Positions 1 through 9,513 of a stretch of DNA of 64,000 bases are shown piece by piece. The DNA lies in assembly GCF_041521385.1 (NCBI RefSeq), contig NZ_CP168006.1, positions 2,848,295 through 2,912,294 on the forward strand, in the 5' to 3' direction. How positions within the stretch are numbered: the first letter of the stretch is position 1; the number at the start of each line of letters is the position of its first letter. Both the position numbers and the translations under genes were made by a program. This DNA is from Alcaligenes faecalis (GTDB lineage: Bacteria > Pseudomonadota > Gammaproteobacteria > Burkholderiales > Burkholderiaceae_B). A model generated the notes under the pieces. It was given only the letters and a program-made list of their open reading frames with translations, had not been told where the DNA came from and searched no databases.

Positions 1-481
1 GGCGGTGCAGTTGGCGATCCAGTGCTGTCATCAAGACGGCGTGCAGGGCGGCCACGGTGCTCAGTCCATAGGCGACCAAGGCAATCATCAAGTGGAGGCG
101 CAGCCATTCATTGCCGACATGGTTGACGATATGGCCTTTGGGAAAGGCCATGGCCAGCAGGCTGACGATTGTAGCTGCAGGCAGTAGAATGAGCAGCAGG
201 CTGTCCAGACGCAGATACAGGCTTTGAAACCAGAACACCACCATGCCCAGCCAGATTGCCGCCGACAGGGCCAACGCCCAGCTCAGATGTAGCCCTTGGG
301 GCAGTACAATCGTCAGCAGCAGGCCCGCCCCATGCACAATGATGGCGCAGAGCAAAGCCACCCGGCTGGGGGCGTTCAGTACGGTTCGGGTGCTGCCGCG
401 AGTCAACGGACGCCATAGCGAGATCGACAGCACGATGTACGCCAGTGCGGCGAGCAAGTGAAATACAATACTTGCAGACAT
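1..481 (-). CDS. Cytochrome c assembly (CcsA/YpjD-like) membrane protein, 3' end cut by the window
   Basis: The frame is open from an ATG at 481 to the window edge, giving about 160 residues with no stop, so only the N-terminal part is present. The translation begins MSASIVFHLLAALAYIV and is almost entirely hydrophobic, with five or more membrane segments (roughly residues 3-20, 40-60, 66-85, 92-110 and 125-150). The pattern MIALVAYGLSTVAALHAV matches the CcsA/CcmC-type haem-handling core used by YpjD proteins. In many betaproteobacteria this gene sits divergently upstream of ffh, as it does here with about 100 bp between. Family assignment rests on hydrophobic pattern and position. The tryptophan-rich haem-binding part would lie beyond the edge and cannot be checked. 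Confidence 0.75.
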   Translation of the reverse strand, partial: MSASIVFHLLAALAYIVLSISLWRPLTRGSTRTVLNAPSRVALLCAIIVHGAGLLLTIVLPQGLHLSWALALSAAIWLGMVVFWFQSLYLRLDSLLLILLPAATIVSLLAMAFPKGHIVNHVGNEWLRLHLMIALVAYGLSTVAALHAVLMTALDRQLHR

Positions 482-584
482 AAGTCCCGGATTTCCTGAA
501 AAACGGTACGGGGCGTACCTCAAGTGGCCATTTTATTCTTATTCGTAGACCACACGATAACCTAGTTTAAGCGAACCCAGTCCT

Positions 585-2009
585 ATGTTTGAAAATCTGA
601 CCCAGCGTATGTCGCGTGTGGTGAAAACCATGCGCGGACAGGCTCGTCTGACCGAATCCAATACTCAGGAGATGTTGAGGGAAGTGCGTCTGGCGCTGCT
701 GGAGGCGGACGTGGCCTTGCCTGTCGTGCGTGATTTTGTTGCACGGGTTAAAGAAAAAGCACTTGGCGTTGAAGTGGCCGACAGTTTGAACCCCGGTCAG
801 GCGCTGGTGGGGGTTGTTCACCAGGAACTGACCAATCTGATGGGGGCAGACCTGGGTGATGACGCCAGCGAGCTGTCCCTGGCGGCGCAGCCACCGGCTA
901 TTATTCTGATGGCGGGCTTGCAAGGGGCGGGTAAAACCACCACCACCGGCAAGCTGGCCAAATGGCTGAGTGAAGGCGGTCATGCTCAGCATGGTCGTAA
1001 AACGGGCAAGAAAAAAGTGCTGGTGGTCAGTGCTGACGTCTATCGTCCCGCCGCTATCGAGCAGTTGAAAACCGTTGCTGCTCAAGTGGGCGTGGAGTTC
1101 CTGCCCTCCGACCCCAGCCAGAAACCGGCCGACATTGCCCGCAATGCCCTGGACCACGCCAAGCGCCATCACTTTGATGTGCTGATTGTCGATACGGCCG
1201 GTCGCCTGGGTATTGATGAAGAAATGATGCGCGAGATTCGCGCCCTGTACGACCTGCTGAATCCCATCGAAACCCTGTTCGTGGTGGACGCCATGCAGGG
1301 TCAGGATGCGGTGAACGTCGCCAAAGCTTTTGCAGACGCTTTGCCATTGACCGGTGTGGTACTGACCAAGCTGGATGGTGATGCACGTGGTGGTGCCGCC
1401 TTGTCGGTGCGCCATGTCACTGGCAAACCGTTGAAGTTTGTGGGTGTGTCGGAAAAACTGGATGGTCTGGAGCCATTTCACCCCGAGCGTATGGCTCAGC
1501 GCGTGTTGGGCATGGGGGACATTGTTTCTCTGGTTGAACAAGCCCAGCGCAATATCGACATTGCCGATGCGCAAAAGATTACTGACAAGATCAAGGCGGG
1601 CGACAAGTTCGACTTGAACGACTTTCGGGACCAGTTGCAGCAAGTCAAGAAGTTGGGTGATATGGGTTCTTTGTTGGAAAAACTGCCTGCGCAGTTCTCC
1701 CAGGCGGCGTCCCAGTTGCAAGGCGGCCAGGCTGAACAGCAGTTGCGTCGTACTGAAGGCATCTTGAACTCCATGACGCCGGCCGAGCGCGCCAAGCCTG
1801 AATTATTGAAGGCCTCGCGCAAGCGTCGTATTGCGGCGGGTTCGGGTGTGCCGGTGCAAGAGGTTAACCGCTTGCTAAATCAGTTCGAGCAAATGCAAGG
1901 CATGATGAAGCAGATGAAAAAAGGCGGCATGGCCAAAATGATGCGCGGCCTGGGCGGTATGGGTGCCTTGAAAGGTCTGGCTGGTAAAGGCTTCAAGGGC
2001 TTTCGCTAA
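585..2009 (+). CDS. ffh: Signal recognition particle protein Ffh (SRP54 GTPase)
   Basis: This is the protein subunit of the signal recognition particle, which binds 4.5S RNA and the signal sequences of nascent inner-membrane proteins and delivers ribosomes to FtsY. The 474 residues are of normal family length. The N domain covers about 1-95. The GTPase domain has the P-loop GLQGAGKTT at 111-119, DVYRPAA at 151-157, DTAGR at 203-207 and a TKLDGDARGG motif. The C-terminal M domain is methionine-rich (FEQMQGMMKQMKKGG) and basic, as needed for signal-peptide and RNA binding. It is transcribed away from the CcsA-like gene and is followed by a strong terminator. No close alternative start competes with the ATG at 585. 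Confidence 0.98.
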   Translation: MFENLTQRMSRVVKTMRGQARLTESNTQEMLREVRLALLEADVALPVVRDFVARVKEKALGVEVADSLNPGQALVGVVHQELTNLMGADLGDDASELSLAAQPPAIILMAGLQGAGKTTTTGKLAKWLSEGGHAQHGRKTGKKKVLVVSADVYRPAAIEQLKTVAAQVGVEFLPSDPSQKPADIARNALDHAKRHHFDVLIVDTAGRLGIDEEMMREIRALYDLLNPIETLFVVDAMQGQDAVNVAKAFADALPLTGVVLTKLDGDARGGAALSVRHVTGKPLKFVGVSEKLDGLEPFHPERMAQRVLGMGDIVSLVEQAQRNIDIADAQKITDKIKAGDKFDLNDFRDQLQQVKKLGDMGSLLEKLPAQFSQAASQLQGGQAEQQLRRTEGILNSMTPAERAKPELLKASRKRRIAAGSGVPVQEVNRLLNQFEQMQGMMKQMKKGGMAKMMRGLGGMGALKGLAGKGFKGFR

Positions 2010-2091
2010 GCAGCAAGTTGATTCTGACCCGGATGAACGGAGTCTGGCTGCAGCATTACAAGCTGACCAGATGACAAACGTGCTTCATGGA

Positions 2092-2135
2092 CAGTCCCCC
2101 GAAAGTTGGATTCAGATCCAACCTTCGGGGGACTG
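2092..2135 (+). terminator. Rho-independent terminator of ffh
   Basis: A 20-bp stem with one mismatch (left arm 2092-2111, starting CAGTCCCCC; right arm 2116-2135, ending GGGGGACTG) closes a 4-nt loop. A T-rich stretch follows on the plus strand. It lies 83 bp after the ffh stop. Confidence 0.85.
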
Positions 2136-2179
2136 TTTATTTGGGCTGGATTTTTTGTTTGCCTATGATGCTGATCGCT

Positions 2180-2926
2180 TTAGGTGCCCAGTGCAGGCAA
2201 GGAAAGATTCCAACCTAACTCTGCATTCAGGAACCATAGCTCCTGACGGGTCTGGAAGCTTGCACCCGCATTAATACGGGCCAGTAGTTGATCTTCATAG
2301 GCGGCTGGAATCTGTACTGCTCTTTCTATACTGGGTAGAGATTGGTAGTGCTTGTAGACGTCCAGCAAGGTATTGGCGACCTTCCCCGTGCGGTTGTACT
2401 CATCCTCCATTTTTTTGCAGAGTATCCGTCGTTGGACTTGGTCTTGGGCATTGGATTCGATCCAGGCTGCACGCCGTTCATTCACGGTAAAGGTGCTGCT
2501 TTCATCGTAGGCAATCAGGGCTAGTTGTTCCTGGCTCAAGCCCTTGAAAGGGTTGGGTTTGTTGGGGGCATTGAGAAAGGCAGTGGCTTGTCGTGCCCGG
2601 GCTAGATGTGCAGGATCCTCTGTATCAGGGACCTGCGCATCATGGACTTTTTTGTGGTCATAGTAGCTGTCACTCGTAAAAACCTTTAAAAGCGTTTGGC
2701 CTTTTTGGGCCAGCTCCTGACGAGTCAGATTGGCTTCCCGTTCAGCAGATCGCTGTGCCGCCTCGCTGAGCTGTTGGGCAAGCGAGGAAACGCTGACGTT
2801 GCTCGTTTTATTTACCCCGGCTTCAGGCGGTGCGTCAGGGGTAGGGGATGATTGTTTCAACGAGGTATTCGCAGGCCAATTAGCGATCACTTCAGGCACT
2901 GGGTTCAGTTGATTCAGAGTATTCAT
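2180..2926 (-). CDS. Unrecognised 248-residue soluble protein
   Basis: I do not recognise the function. The chosen start is the ATG at 2926 (MNTLNQLNPVPE). The frame can be read from a TTG at 2986, directly after the preceding gene's stop, but the first 20 residues then look non-natural. The first ~45 residues are rich in Pro, Ser, Thr and Asn and probably disordered. The rest is polar and helix-prone (LAQQLSEAAQRSAEREANL, then NPFKGLSQEQLALIAYDES, then VNERRAAW), with one cysteine and no signal peptide or membrane segment. It is just downstream of the secreted 146-residue gene on the same strand, so the two are probably co-transcribed. The disordered start plus charged helical body could suit an exported or effector-like protein, but nothing here proves that. 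Confidence 0.6.
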   Translation of the reverse strand: MNTLNQLNPVPEVIANWPANTSLKQSSPTPDAPPEAGVNKTSNVSVSSLAQQLSEAAQRSAEREANLTRQELAQKGQTLLKVFTSDSYYDHKKVHDAQVPDTEDPAHLARARQATAFLNAPNKPNPFKGLSQEQLALIAYDESSTFTVNERRAAWIESNAQDQVQRRILCKKMEDEYNRTGKVANTLLDVYKHYQSLPSIERAVQIPAAYEDQLLARINAGASFQTRQELWFLNAELGWNLSLPALGT

Positions 2927-2986
2927 AGTGGCGTGCTGTGGAGAAGGGGGGCTACGCCACTGGGGATGAAGCGTAGCAAGGGTCAA

Positions 2987-3427
2987 TCAACGCATCGTGA
3001 ATTCGACGCTCCAGGCTTTGGTGACGGCATTAATGGATGTAATGTTGGCGGTGCAAATTGCGCCTCCAGAGGGAGTGGCGTCTACCGTATGAGGTTTAAG
3101 CCCGGAGGAAGGGGGGACATCTCTATAGACGGTGTAAAACTTGCAGGTTTTATTGCCAATGATGTAGTGGGCTGAAGCGAAGTTGGTATTGCTTAGGCCG
3201 GTTTGAACTTGAAAGGTATCGGATGTACCTGGAGTCACCACTGCTTTAGGTTTAGGAGATGCATAGAGGTAAGTGTTGGAGTCATTGACAGAGATGATGG
3301 TGTGATGAGCATCTTTATCGCTCAGGTTCTTGAAGGTAACTGTCACTAAGGGGCCGGCATAAGCCGCCATGCTGCTAAGCATGACTACAGTTCCAACAAG
3401 GGCACGTAAAGATGTTTTGGCAAGCAT
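2987..3427 (-). CDS. Unrecognised small secreted protein with signal peptide
   Basis: The 146-residue product starts MLAKTSLRALVGTVVMLSSMAAYA followed by GP, a clear Sec signal peptide with an AYA cleavage site near residue 24. The mature ~122 residues are beta-strand-like (LVTVTFKNLSDKDAHHTIISV) with two cysteines (KTCKF and AICTA) that could form a disulphide in the periplasm or outside the cell. I do not recognise the family. The pattern of a beta-rich domain with a disulphide resembles small secreted beta-sandwich proteins. A 530-bp AT-rich region upstream would hold its promoter. It is followed by the unrecognised 248-residue gene, the likely operon partner. Confidence 0.65.
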   Translation of the reverse strand: MLAKTSLRALVGTVVMLSSMAAYAGPLVTVTFKNLSDKDAHHTIISVNDSNTYLYASPKPKAVVTPGTSDTFQVQTGLSNTNFASAHYIIGNKTCKFYTVYRDVPPSSGLKPHTVDATPSGGAICTANITSINAVTKAWSVEFTMR

Positions 3428-3860
3428 GGGTCGATCTCCTGGTTTGATTGAGGTAAGTAGACCGACAAATCTTGATTAAGGCAGCGAGACTTTATTGAGC
3501 GATATATGTGTTTTTATTCTGGGTATGGCGGAGTTTGCTACGTTTTTGTTCTTTTACTCGTATCGGTATTTCAAGGTTCCAGTCGATTTTGCGGTTACTA
3601 AATGGAATAAAAGTAACTTTACTATACAAATGTCGTGGTTTGTCTGAAATTTATTATTTATCAAATGCTTAGCTTGCTAATCGTATTTTGTAGGAAATGT
3701 AGCCAAGGCAAAAAAAGTGAAATGGGATGTTTTGGAATAGTGGGCGAGACAAGTTGGAGGGTCTGTTGCCTTGCGATGGCACGCTGCACTTTTACGGAAC
3801 CCGTTGCGAGTAAGTTTGCCATGTAGTCTTAATGCAGTTTTGTCAGCAGATCTTTGTGCA
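3428..3860. other. AT-rich intergenic region without recognised gene
   Basis: This stretch is markedly AT-richer than its surroundings, especially 3480-3700. Short open frames on both strands have no domain character and no good ribosome-binding sites. It most likely carries the promoter of the secreted-protein gene that starts at 3427. The base composition, with two unrecognised genes beside it, suggests a recently acquired segment. Confidence 0.5.
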
Positions 3861-3897
3861 AATGAAAAACGCCCGATGCATGGCATCGGGCGTTTCA
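3861..3897. terminator. Bidirectional terminator after kbp
   Basis: A long perfect-looking stem (AACGCCCGATGC pairing with GCATCGGGCGTT, three-base loop) is flanked by A-rich and T-rich ends, so it can work in both directions. It lies 63 bp downstream of the kbp stop on the minus strand. Confidence 0.8.
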
Positions 3898-3960
3898 TTT
3901 TGGCTGGGCCGTGATCCCATAGGTTTGGCACCTAGGGATAATGGCCTGCAGATTCGGGTT

Positions 3961-4404
3961 TTACAGCGCCGGAATACGCAGTACCTGACCGGGGTAGATC
4001 TTGTCAGGATGGCTGAGCATAGGCTGATTCGCTTCAAAGATAACGGTGTATTTTGCACCGTTTGCCTTGCCGTAGTGGGTTTCAGCAATTTTCCAGAGGG
4101 TGTCGCCTTTCTGTACGGTGTACATGGTGGCTTGGGCGGAAGGCTGAGCAACGCTGAGCTGGTTGTCGACTTGGGAGACACCCAGGGTGTTGCCCAGAGC
4201 CAGCACAATTTTTTCAGCTTGTTCGGTGGAGGCAGCCTGGCCGCTAACCGTGACTTTATCGCCATCAACCGCCAGATTCAGATCGTCGGCGGAAAGTTGG
4301 TGTTTAGCCAGTTCTTTCTGGAGTTCGTCTGCTGTCGCTGCTTTGGCTTCGTTGGCACCAAAGAGTTTTTCGCCGACATCTTTAAGAAAACTGAATACGC
4401 CCAT
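3961..4404 (-). CDS. kbp: BON-LysM potassium-binding protein Kbp (YgaU)
   Basis: The 147-residue protein has the same architecture and near-identical end motifs as E. coli Kbp/YgaU. The N-terminus is MGVFSFLKDVGEKLFG, a BON domain covers about 28-90, and a C-terminal LysM domain (YTVQKGDTLWKIAETHYG at about 95-112) ends in HPDKIYPGQVLRIPAL. The E. coli homologue is a cytoplasmic K+ sensor that needs K+ to fold. No signal peptide is seen here either, so the LysM domain is probably not a cell-wall anchor. An AGGAG Shine-Dalgarno sequence supports the ATG at 4404. It is followed by a bidirectional terminator. Confidence 0.92.
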   Translation of the reverse strand: MGVFSFLKDVGEKLFGANEAKAATADELQKELAKHQLSADDLNLAVDGDKVTVSGQAASTEQAEKIVLALGNTLGVSQVDNQLSVAQPSAQATMYTVQKGDTLWKIAETHYGKANGAKYTVIFEANQPMLSHPDKIYPGQVLRIPAL

Positions 4405-4534
4405 CGCTTTGCTCCTGAAGTTAGGGTTCCATGGCTGCCTGCGTGATGGCAGGCGAGACGGCTCATTATGACCTCATTTTTGGCCATAAAGTCGTACTGG
4501 AATGTCAGCAATTGTGCATTTTAAAGGGTGAGTA

Positions 4535-4735
4535 TCAGCCGCCACCGACGGCAACCACGATCTCGATGGTGTCGCCTTCTTTAATGAAGGTGCTGGCGTG
4601 CTGGCTTTTGGGTACGATGTCGCCATTCAACTCTACGGCAATGCGCTTGTTTTCGTAACCCAGTTCGATAATCAGCGTGCCAACCGTGTCAGAGTTTGCC
4701 AGAGTCTTGCTTTGGCCGTTCAGGGTAATGTTCAT
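4535..4735 (-). CDS. thiS: Sulfur carrier protein ThiS
   Basis: The 66-residue product has the beta-grasp ubiquitin-like fold pattern and the obligatory C-terminal diglycine (VVAVGGG). ThiF adenylates this end, which then carries the sulfur used by ThiG to build the thiazole ring of thiamine. Its length is typical of ThiS. The partner gene thiG, which commonly follows, is absent: upstream is a prolyl aminopeptidase and downstream is kbp. MoaD, another diglycine carrier, is the main alternative, but the sequence MNITLNGQSKTLANSDTVGTLI is ThiS-like. Confidence 0.88.
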   Translation of the reverse strand: MNITLNGQSKTLANSDTVGTLIIELGYENKRIAVELNGDIVPKSQHASTFIKEGDTIEIVVAVGGG

Positions 4736-4777
4736 TCTTGTCTCTGGATAGGGTTCGGGCAGTGCCCGATGAGTGAT

Positions 4778-6489
<1,712 letters not shown>

Positions 6490-6691
6490 GGTTGTGGCGC
6501 GGGCATCAGGAATGGCTCGCGTATTAGCTAAAAGCGGGAAAGTTCTATTGTAGTGAGTCTTGCCACTGAATTCATGGGGAGGTGCGTGAAAAAGATAGGG
6601 CGGGAACCACGCATCAAGAAAAGATCGCGCTATAATTTTCGCTTCCCTATTCGCGGGATCGTTCGCTTTTAACGCGGACCTCTCCAACAGG

Positions 6692-6765
6692 GCGGGTGTA
6701 GTTTAATGGTAAAACTGATGCTTCCCAAGCATCCGTCGTGGGTTCGATTCCCATCACCCGCTCCA
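6692..6765 (+). tRNA. tRNA-Gly, anticodon CCC, CCA end encoded
   Basis: A complete cloverleaf can be folded. The acceptor GCGGGTG pairs with CACCCGC, the anticodon stem GATGC/GCATC closes the loop TTCCCAA (anticodon CCC at 6724-6726), and the T arm contains GGTTCGATTCC. The discriminator T is followed by genomic CCA at 6763-6765. A TATAAT at 6631-6636 is a plausible -10 element. The gene borders the HipBA patch, but no duplicated 3' end was found that would mark an attachment site. Confidence 0.96.
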
Positions 6766-6958
6766 CGCTCCTCATTCAATGTGGTCTGGCGGTTTCCATA
6801 GTTGTTTGAATTTAAAGGTTTTGTACCTTTTGGATTCCGCCGAGCATCATGTCAAGCCACCGATTGTCACCGCAAACAAGTCGTTTTTTGCGGTTGAGAG
6901 CAGTTCCGTATCGCGCATAGGAGCGAGAGAGAATAGGGATGCCCAAAAAGGGAAAAGG

Positions 6959-6990
6959 CGCCTCTCCTGTGTTAAGCAGACGGGGAGGCG
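6959..6990 (-). terminator. Terminator of hipBA
   Basis: On the minus strand, a 9-bp stem (CGCCTCCCC with GGAGAGGCG, one mismatch) is followed by a pyrimidine-rich tail. It lies just after the hipA stop at 7002. Confidence 0.65.
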
Positions 6991-7001
6991 ATGGGCTCTG
7001 T

Positions 7002-8273
7002 TCAAGCATCAGCAATTCGAAAGGCTTCCGCCATTCGATCTTGTTCGCGTGCCGGTAGCCCTAGTCCTTTGGCCATAGTTCTCCATTGGCGAACGATTCC
7101 TTGGAACTTTGCAATGATTTCATCGGCCTTGTTTAGATCCAAGCGAAAGTACGCTGCGACTTCGCGAGCGAGCTCCAGATCTAGCGCGTTGTCCACTTCT
7201 GTGATGTTGAGCTTCAGGCCGTCTCCAACGGGCACCGGGTTCATGTCGTAGGCTTCAGAGAGTCGCCAACCCGTTCCTGGTACAAGGATAAATCCGTGGT
7301 TGCGTAAGTGATCGTCTGTGTTCGATACGAGGATGTTGAATACGATTCGTGACCATAGCTCGCGGAGGTCGATGTTGGTCTGGGAGCCATGCCTGATAAG
7401 GACTTCAGCCAGCTCCAGATAGCTGACTCCGGTCGACGCATCATCACCATCGCTGTGACCGGTCATGGTCATTGCTGAGGCAAAGTGCAGGCGTCGCCCT
7501 TCATCAGTGCGATCAAATCGCCGCACCATGAAGCAGTGGTAGTCACTCGCAAATCTTCGCGCTTCAGCGGCCACGACATTCAGCCCACAACCGACCGCCA
7601 AGGCATTGACGACCATCTCCCATCCACCGACGTCATAGTCATCGTGAGAGCTCGGAAACTTGGCGATGTACAAGTGTCCCTGTTCATCAGCCACGCTTGC
7701 CTTAGGCCTGGCACCTCCTAGGGAGCCACCGGGGGCGATCAACATTCTGAGCCATTTTTGGCCTGTTTGAGCCTCGTTGTTTGGATCTTCTTCCAGCGCC
7801 CGACTCGCCTGTTCCAGAGCTCGAATCTCGGCAAAAGGTGGGGCTGCCAGTCCAACCGTATCATCGAGAAATTCGCCTTGATCTTCTCGCTTGTAGCGCA
7901 AGGCTCCCACGCGGTAGAGATCGTGCACGCCAAGCAGGTAGTCCGTTTCATACAGTCGAGTCCCAGCAGGCTGGATACCTGCACGAATATCCCGTGCGAG
8001 GCGACGGTCCATAAGCAAACGGCCCCATCGATCAGGACTGGAGTCAGAGAACACGCCGAACCTGTCCTGGGGCGCGGTAGGATACTGGGGCCCTTCGAAC
8101 TGGAAAATCCTTGGGTCAAGAACCAGTTGGCCAATGACGGGGTCTGCAAGTGCTGCGGGATCGTACTGAAATTCAAACGTCTCGTGCGCACGTGTCCTGC
8201 GGGAGTTTAGAACACCTACTCGCTGAGGTTGAGGCAGGCCGTCCCAATCTGCATACACTCCGATCATCGTCAT
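7002..8273 (-). CDS. hipA: HipA-type serine/threonine kinase toxin
   Basis: HipA toxins are kinases that phosphorylate glutamyl-tRNA synthetase or other targets and cause growth arrest; HipB neutralises and represses them. The 423 residues carry the HipA N-terminal subdomain, the ejectable loop-like segment [11 protein letters not shown], the ATP-contacting Lys in YIAKFPS, the catalytic [16 protein letters not shown] block with its conserved Asp and His-Asn, and the metal-binding LSEAYDMNP motif. All key kinase residues appear intact. The ATG overlaps the upstream antitoxin stop by four bases (ATGA), the usual antitoxin-first layout. The target cannot be inferred. Confidence 0.93.
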   Translation of the reverse strand: MTMIGVYADWDGLPQPQRVGVLNSRRTRAHETFEFQYDPAALADPVIGQLVLDPRIFQFEGPQYPTAPQDRFGVFSDSSPDRWGRLLMDRRLARDIRAGIQPAGTRLYETDYLLGVHDLYRVGALRYKREDQGEFLDDTVGLAAPPFAEIRALEQASRALEEDPNNEAQTGQKWLRMLIAPGGSLGGARPKASVADEQGHLYIAKFPSSHDDYDVGGWEMVVNALAVGCGLNVVAAEARRFASDYHCFMVRRFDRTDEGRRLHFASAMTMTGHSDGDDASTGVSYLELAEVLIRHGSQTNIDLRELWSRIVFNILVSNTDDHLRNHGFILVPGTGWRLSEAYDMNPVPVGDGLKLNITEVDNALDLELAREVAAYFRLDLNKADEIIAKFQGIVRQWRTMAKGLGLPAREQDRMAEAFRIADA

Positions 8274-8821
8274 TTTGTGTCATCCTCTTTTCGCTGCTTA
8301 GGAGAGGGTTCCAAGAGAGACGCCAGACTTTTGGATGTAGTTCGAGAGTTCCTCGCAGAGGGGTGGGGCGAGTCGGCATAGATACCGTTGTCCGGCTCAT
8401 TCATTCGGTTGCTTGCACTGTTTATGCTCTTCTTGGGAGTAGGTGACTTGTCGATTACCTTTCCTGCTGGAGATCTGCCCACTCTCTCGTTCCAAGTCGT
8501 TTGGGGAGGGACGGATGGTGATGTGGTGCTCGGCCGTAAAAGGCGTGAGTCCTGAAGTCGACGGCCAAGCTCGTCGTCAGCACCCAGCATGGCGAGGTCT
8601 TTTTCAATGCCGAGGACTTGCATGACGGAAAGGTAGGCACCTATCGTTACGCCCGGCCCCCCGGACTCAAGGGAGCGTAGCGTCATCGGCGACATTCCGG
8701 CGCGCTCTGCCATTTGCTTGGCGGTGATTTTGCGGCGCAAGCGTGCAAGTTTGAGCCGCTCACCAAATTCAGCGAGTCGCTTCTGGGTCGTCGGCATAAG
8801 GGGAGCGGTCTTTTTTGCCAT
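8270..8821 (-). CDS. hipB: HipB-like XRE antitoxin with long C-terminal tail
   Basis: An XRE helix-turn-helix occupies about residues 16-80 ([23 protein letters not shown] then [11 protein letters not shown]). The protein is 183 residues, about twice the length of classic HipB. The extra ~90 residues are Ser/Pro/Thr/Arg-rich (for example [13 protein letters not shown]) and look disordered. The gene is first in the hip operon and overlaps hipA by four bases. Four matching 11-bp operator arms lie just upstream, the first ending two bases before the start codon. An ATG at 8797 is an alternative start. The HipB role is inferred from position, HTH and overlap. Confidence 0.88.
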   Translation of the reverse strand: MAKKTAPLMPTTQKRLAEFGERLKLARLRRKITAKQMAERAGMSPMTLRSLESGGPGVTIGAYLSVMQVLGIEKDLAMLGADDELGRRLQDSRLLRPSTTSPSVPPQTTWNERVGRSPAGKVIDKSPTPKKSINSASNRMNEPDNGIYADSPHPSARNSRTTSKSLASLLEPSPKQRKEDDTK

Positions 8822-8822
8822 A

Positions 8823-8978
8823 GTGCTAGTATTCCTGCGTTTCTAGACTGGGTTAGCCATAATATTAGCATTCAATCCCTTTGTTTTTATTGTTTTAAAG
8901 CCATTTGTTAATACTGGGTTTGCATAAAAATGCTAATATTTTGGATAAATTACTGTTTTTGTGAAAAAATATTAGCAC
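8823..8978 (-). promoter_or_regulatory. Four-arm operator region of hipBA
   Basis: Four near-identical 11-mers occur: GTGCTAGTATT at 8823-8833, AATATTAGCAT at 8861-8871, ATGCTAATATT at 8930-8940 and AATATTAGCAC at 8968-8978. They form two convergent inverted pairs, each with exactly 38 bp between arm starts and 27 bp between arms. The first arm abuts the hipB initiation region. The second contains TAATAT, which could serve as a -10 element. This is most simply read as the autoregulatory operator of the HipA-HipB complex. Confidence 0.75.
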
Positions 8979-8998
8979 TTCTTGTTGGGGGAATGTCG

Positions 8999-9355
8999 CT
9001 AGCGTTGATTCGTTTCCAGTTGTGGATACGCCTGTTTCAACTTCCCGGATACGTGCCAGCCGCTTTCTTTCAAAGAGCGAATGACCCGAGTGGTGTCTTG
9101 ATCAGAGATTTCAAGTATTTCTTTCAGCCTTTCCTGGGCTTGTTGAAAGATCACCAGAATGTGGGCTTCTTCGGCCATTTCATCATGGATGTTGTGTGTC
9201 ACGTCTTGCACGGTGTGCAGCACATGCTCCGTCAAATCACGATAGCCTTAGGCGAATTGTGCGTCGGTATAGTCATCGAAAATAAAATTGTGCTGGGTGC
9301 CATCTTCATAGGTCGTCGGCTTGCCAACGTGATAAGAGCTTGCGTAATGTCCCAT
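8999..9355 (-). pseudogene. Possible interrupted small gene with one in-frame TAA
   Basis: Two open stretches are in the same frame. One is a 35-residue segment (9355-9248, starting MGHYASSYHVGKPTTYEDG). After a TAA it is followed by a 78-residue segment (starting at a TTG at 9235, containing EMAEEAHILVIFQQAQERL and EISDQDTTRVIRSL). Joined through the stop they would make a 118-residue protein. A plus-strand frame over the same bases has no protein character. Either one gene was broken by a nonsense change, or the second part is translated from the TTG, with TAAGG about 10 nt upstream as a Shine-Dalgarno sequence. I do not recognise the family. Confidence 0.35.
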
Positions 9356-9513
9356 AAACGGGCGTGAAAACAGTAATTTCGTACGTTTTAGAATCCTAAA
9401 AAGAACGTGAATATAGTAATAAAACTAGGATTTTGTTGAAAATGATAAAAACCAAGTTTGGCTTGGGTCTTACCCAGTTTGCTTGAGCTCTCTCCCATGG
9501 CACTATACCCAGC

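Noticed and set aside
6692..9513. A genomic island integrated at tRNA-Gly with hipBA as cargo
   Set aside because: No integrase and no repeat of the tRNA 3' end were found downstream of the patch, so only proximity supports it.
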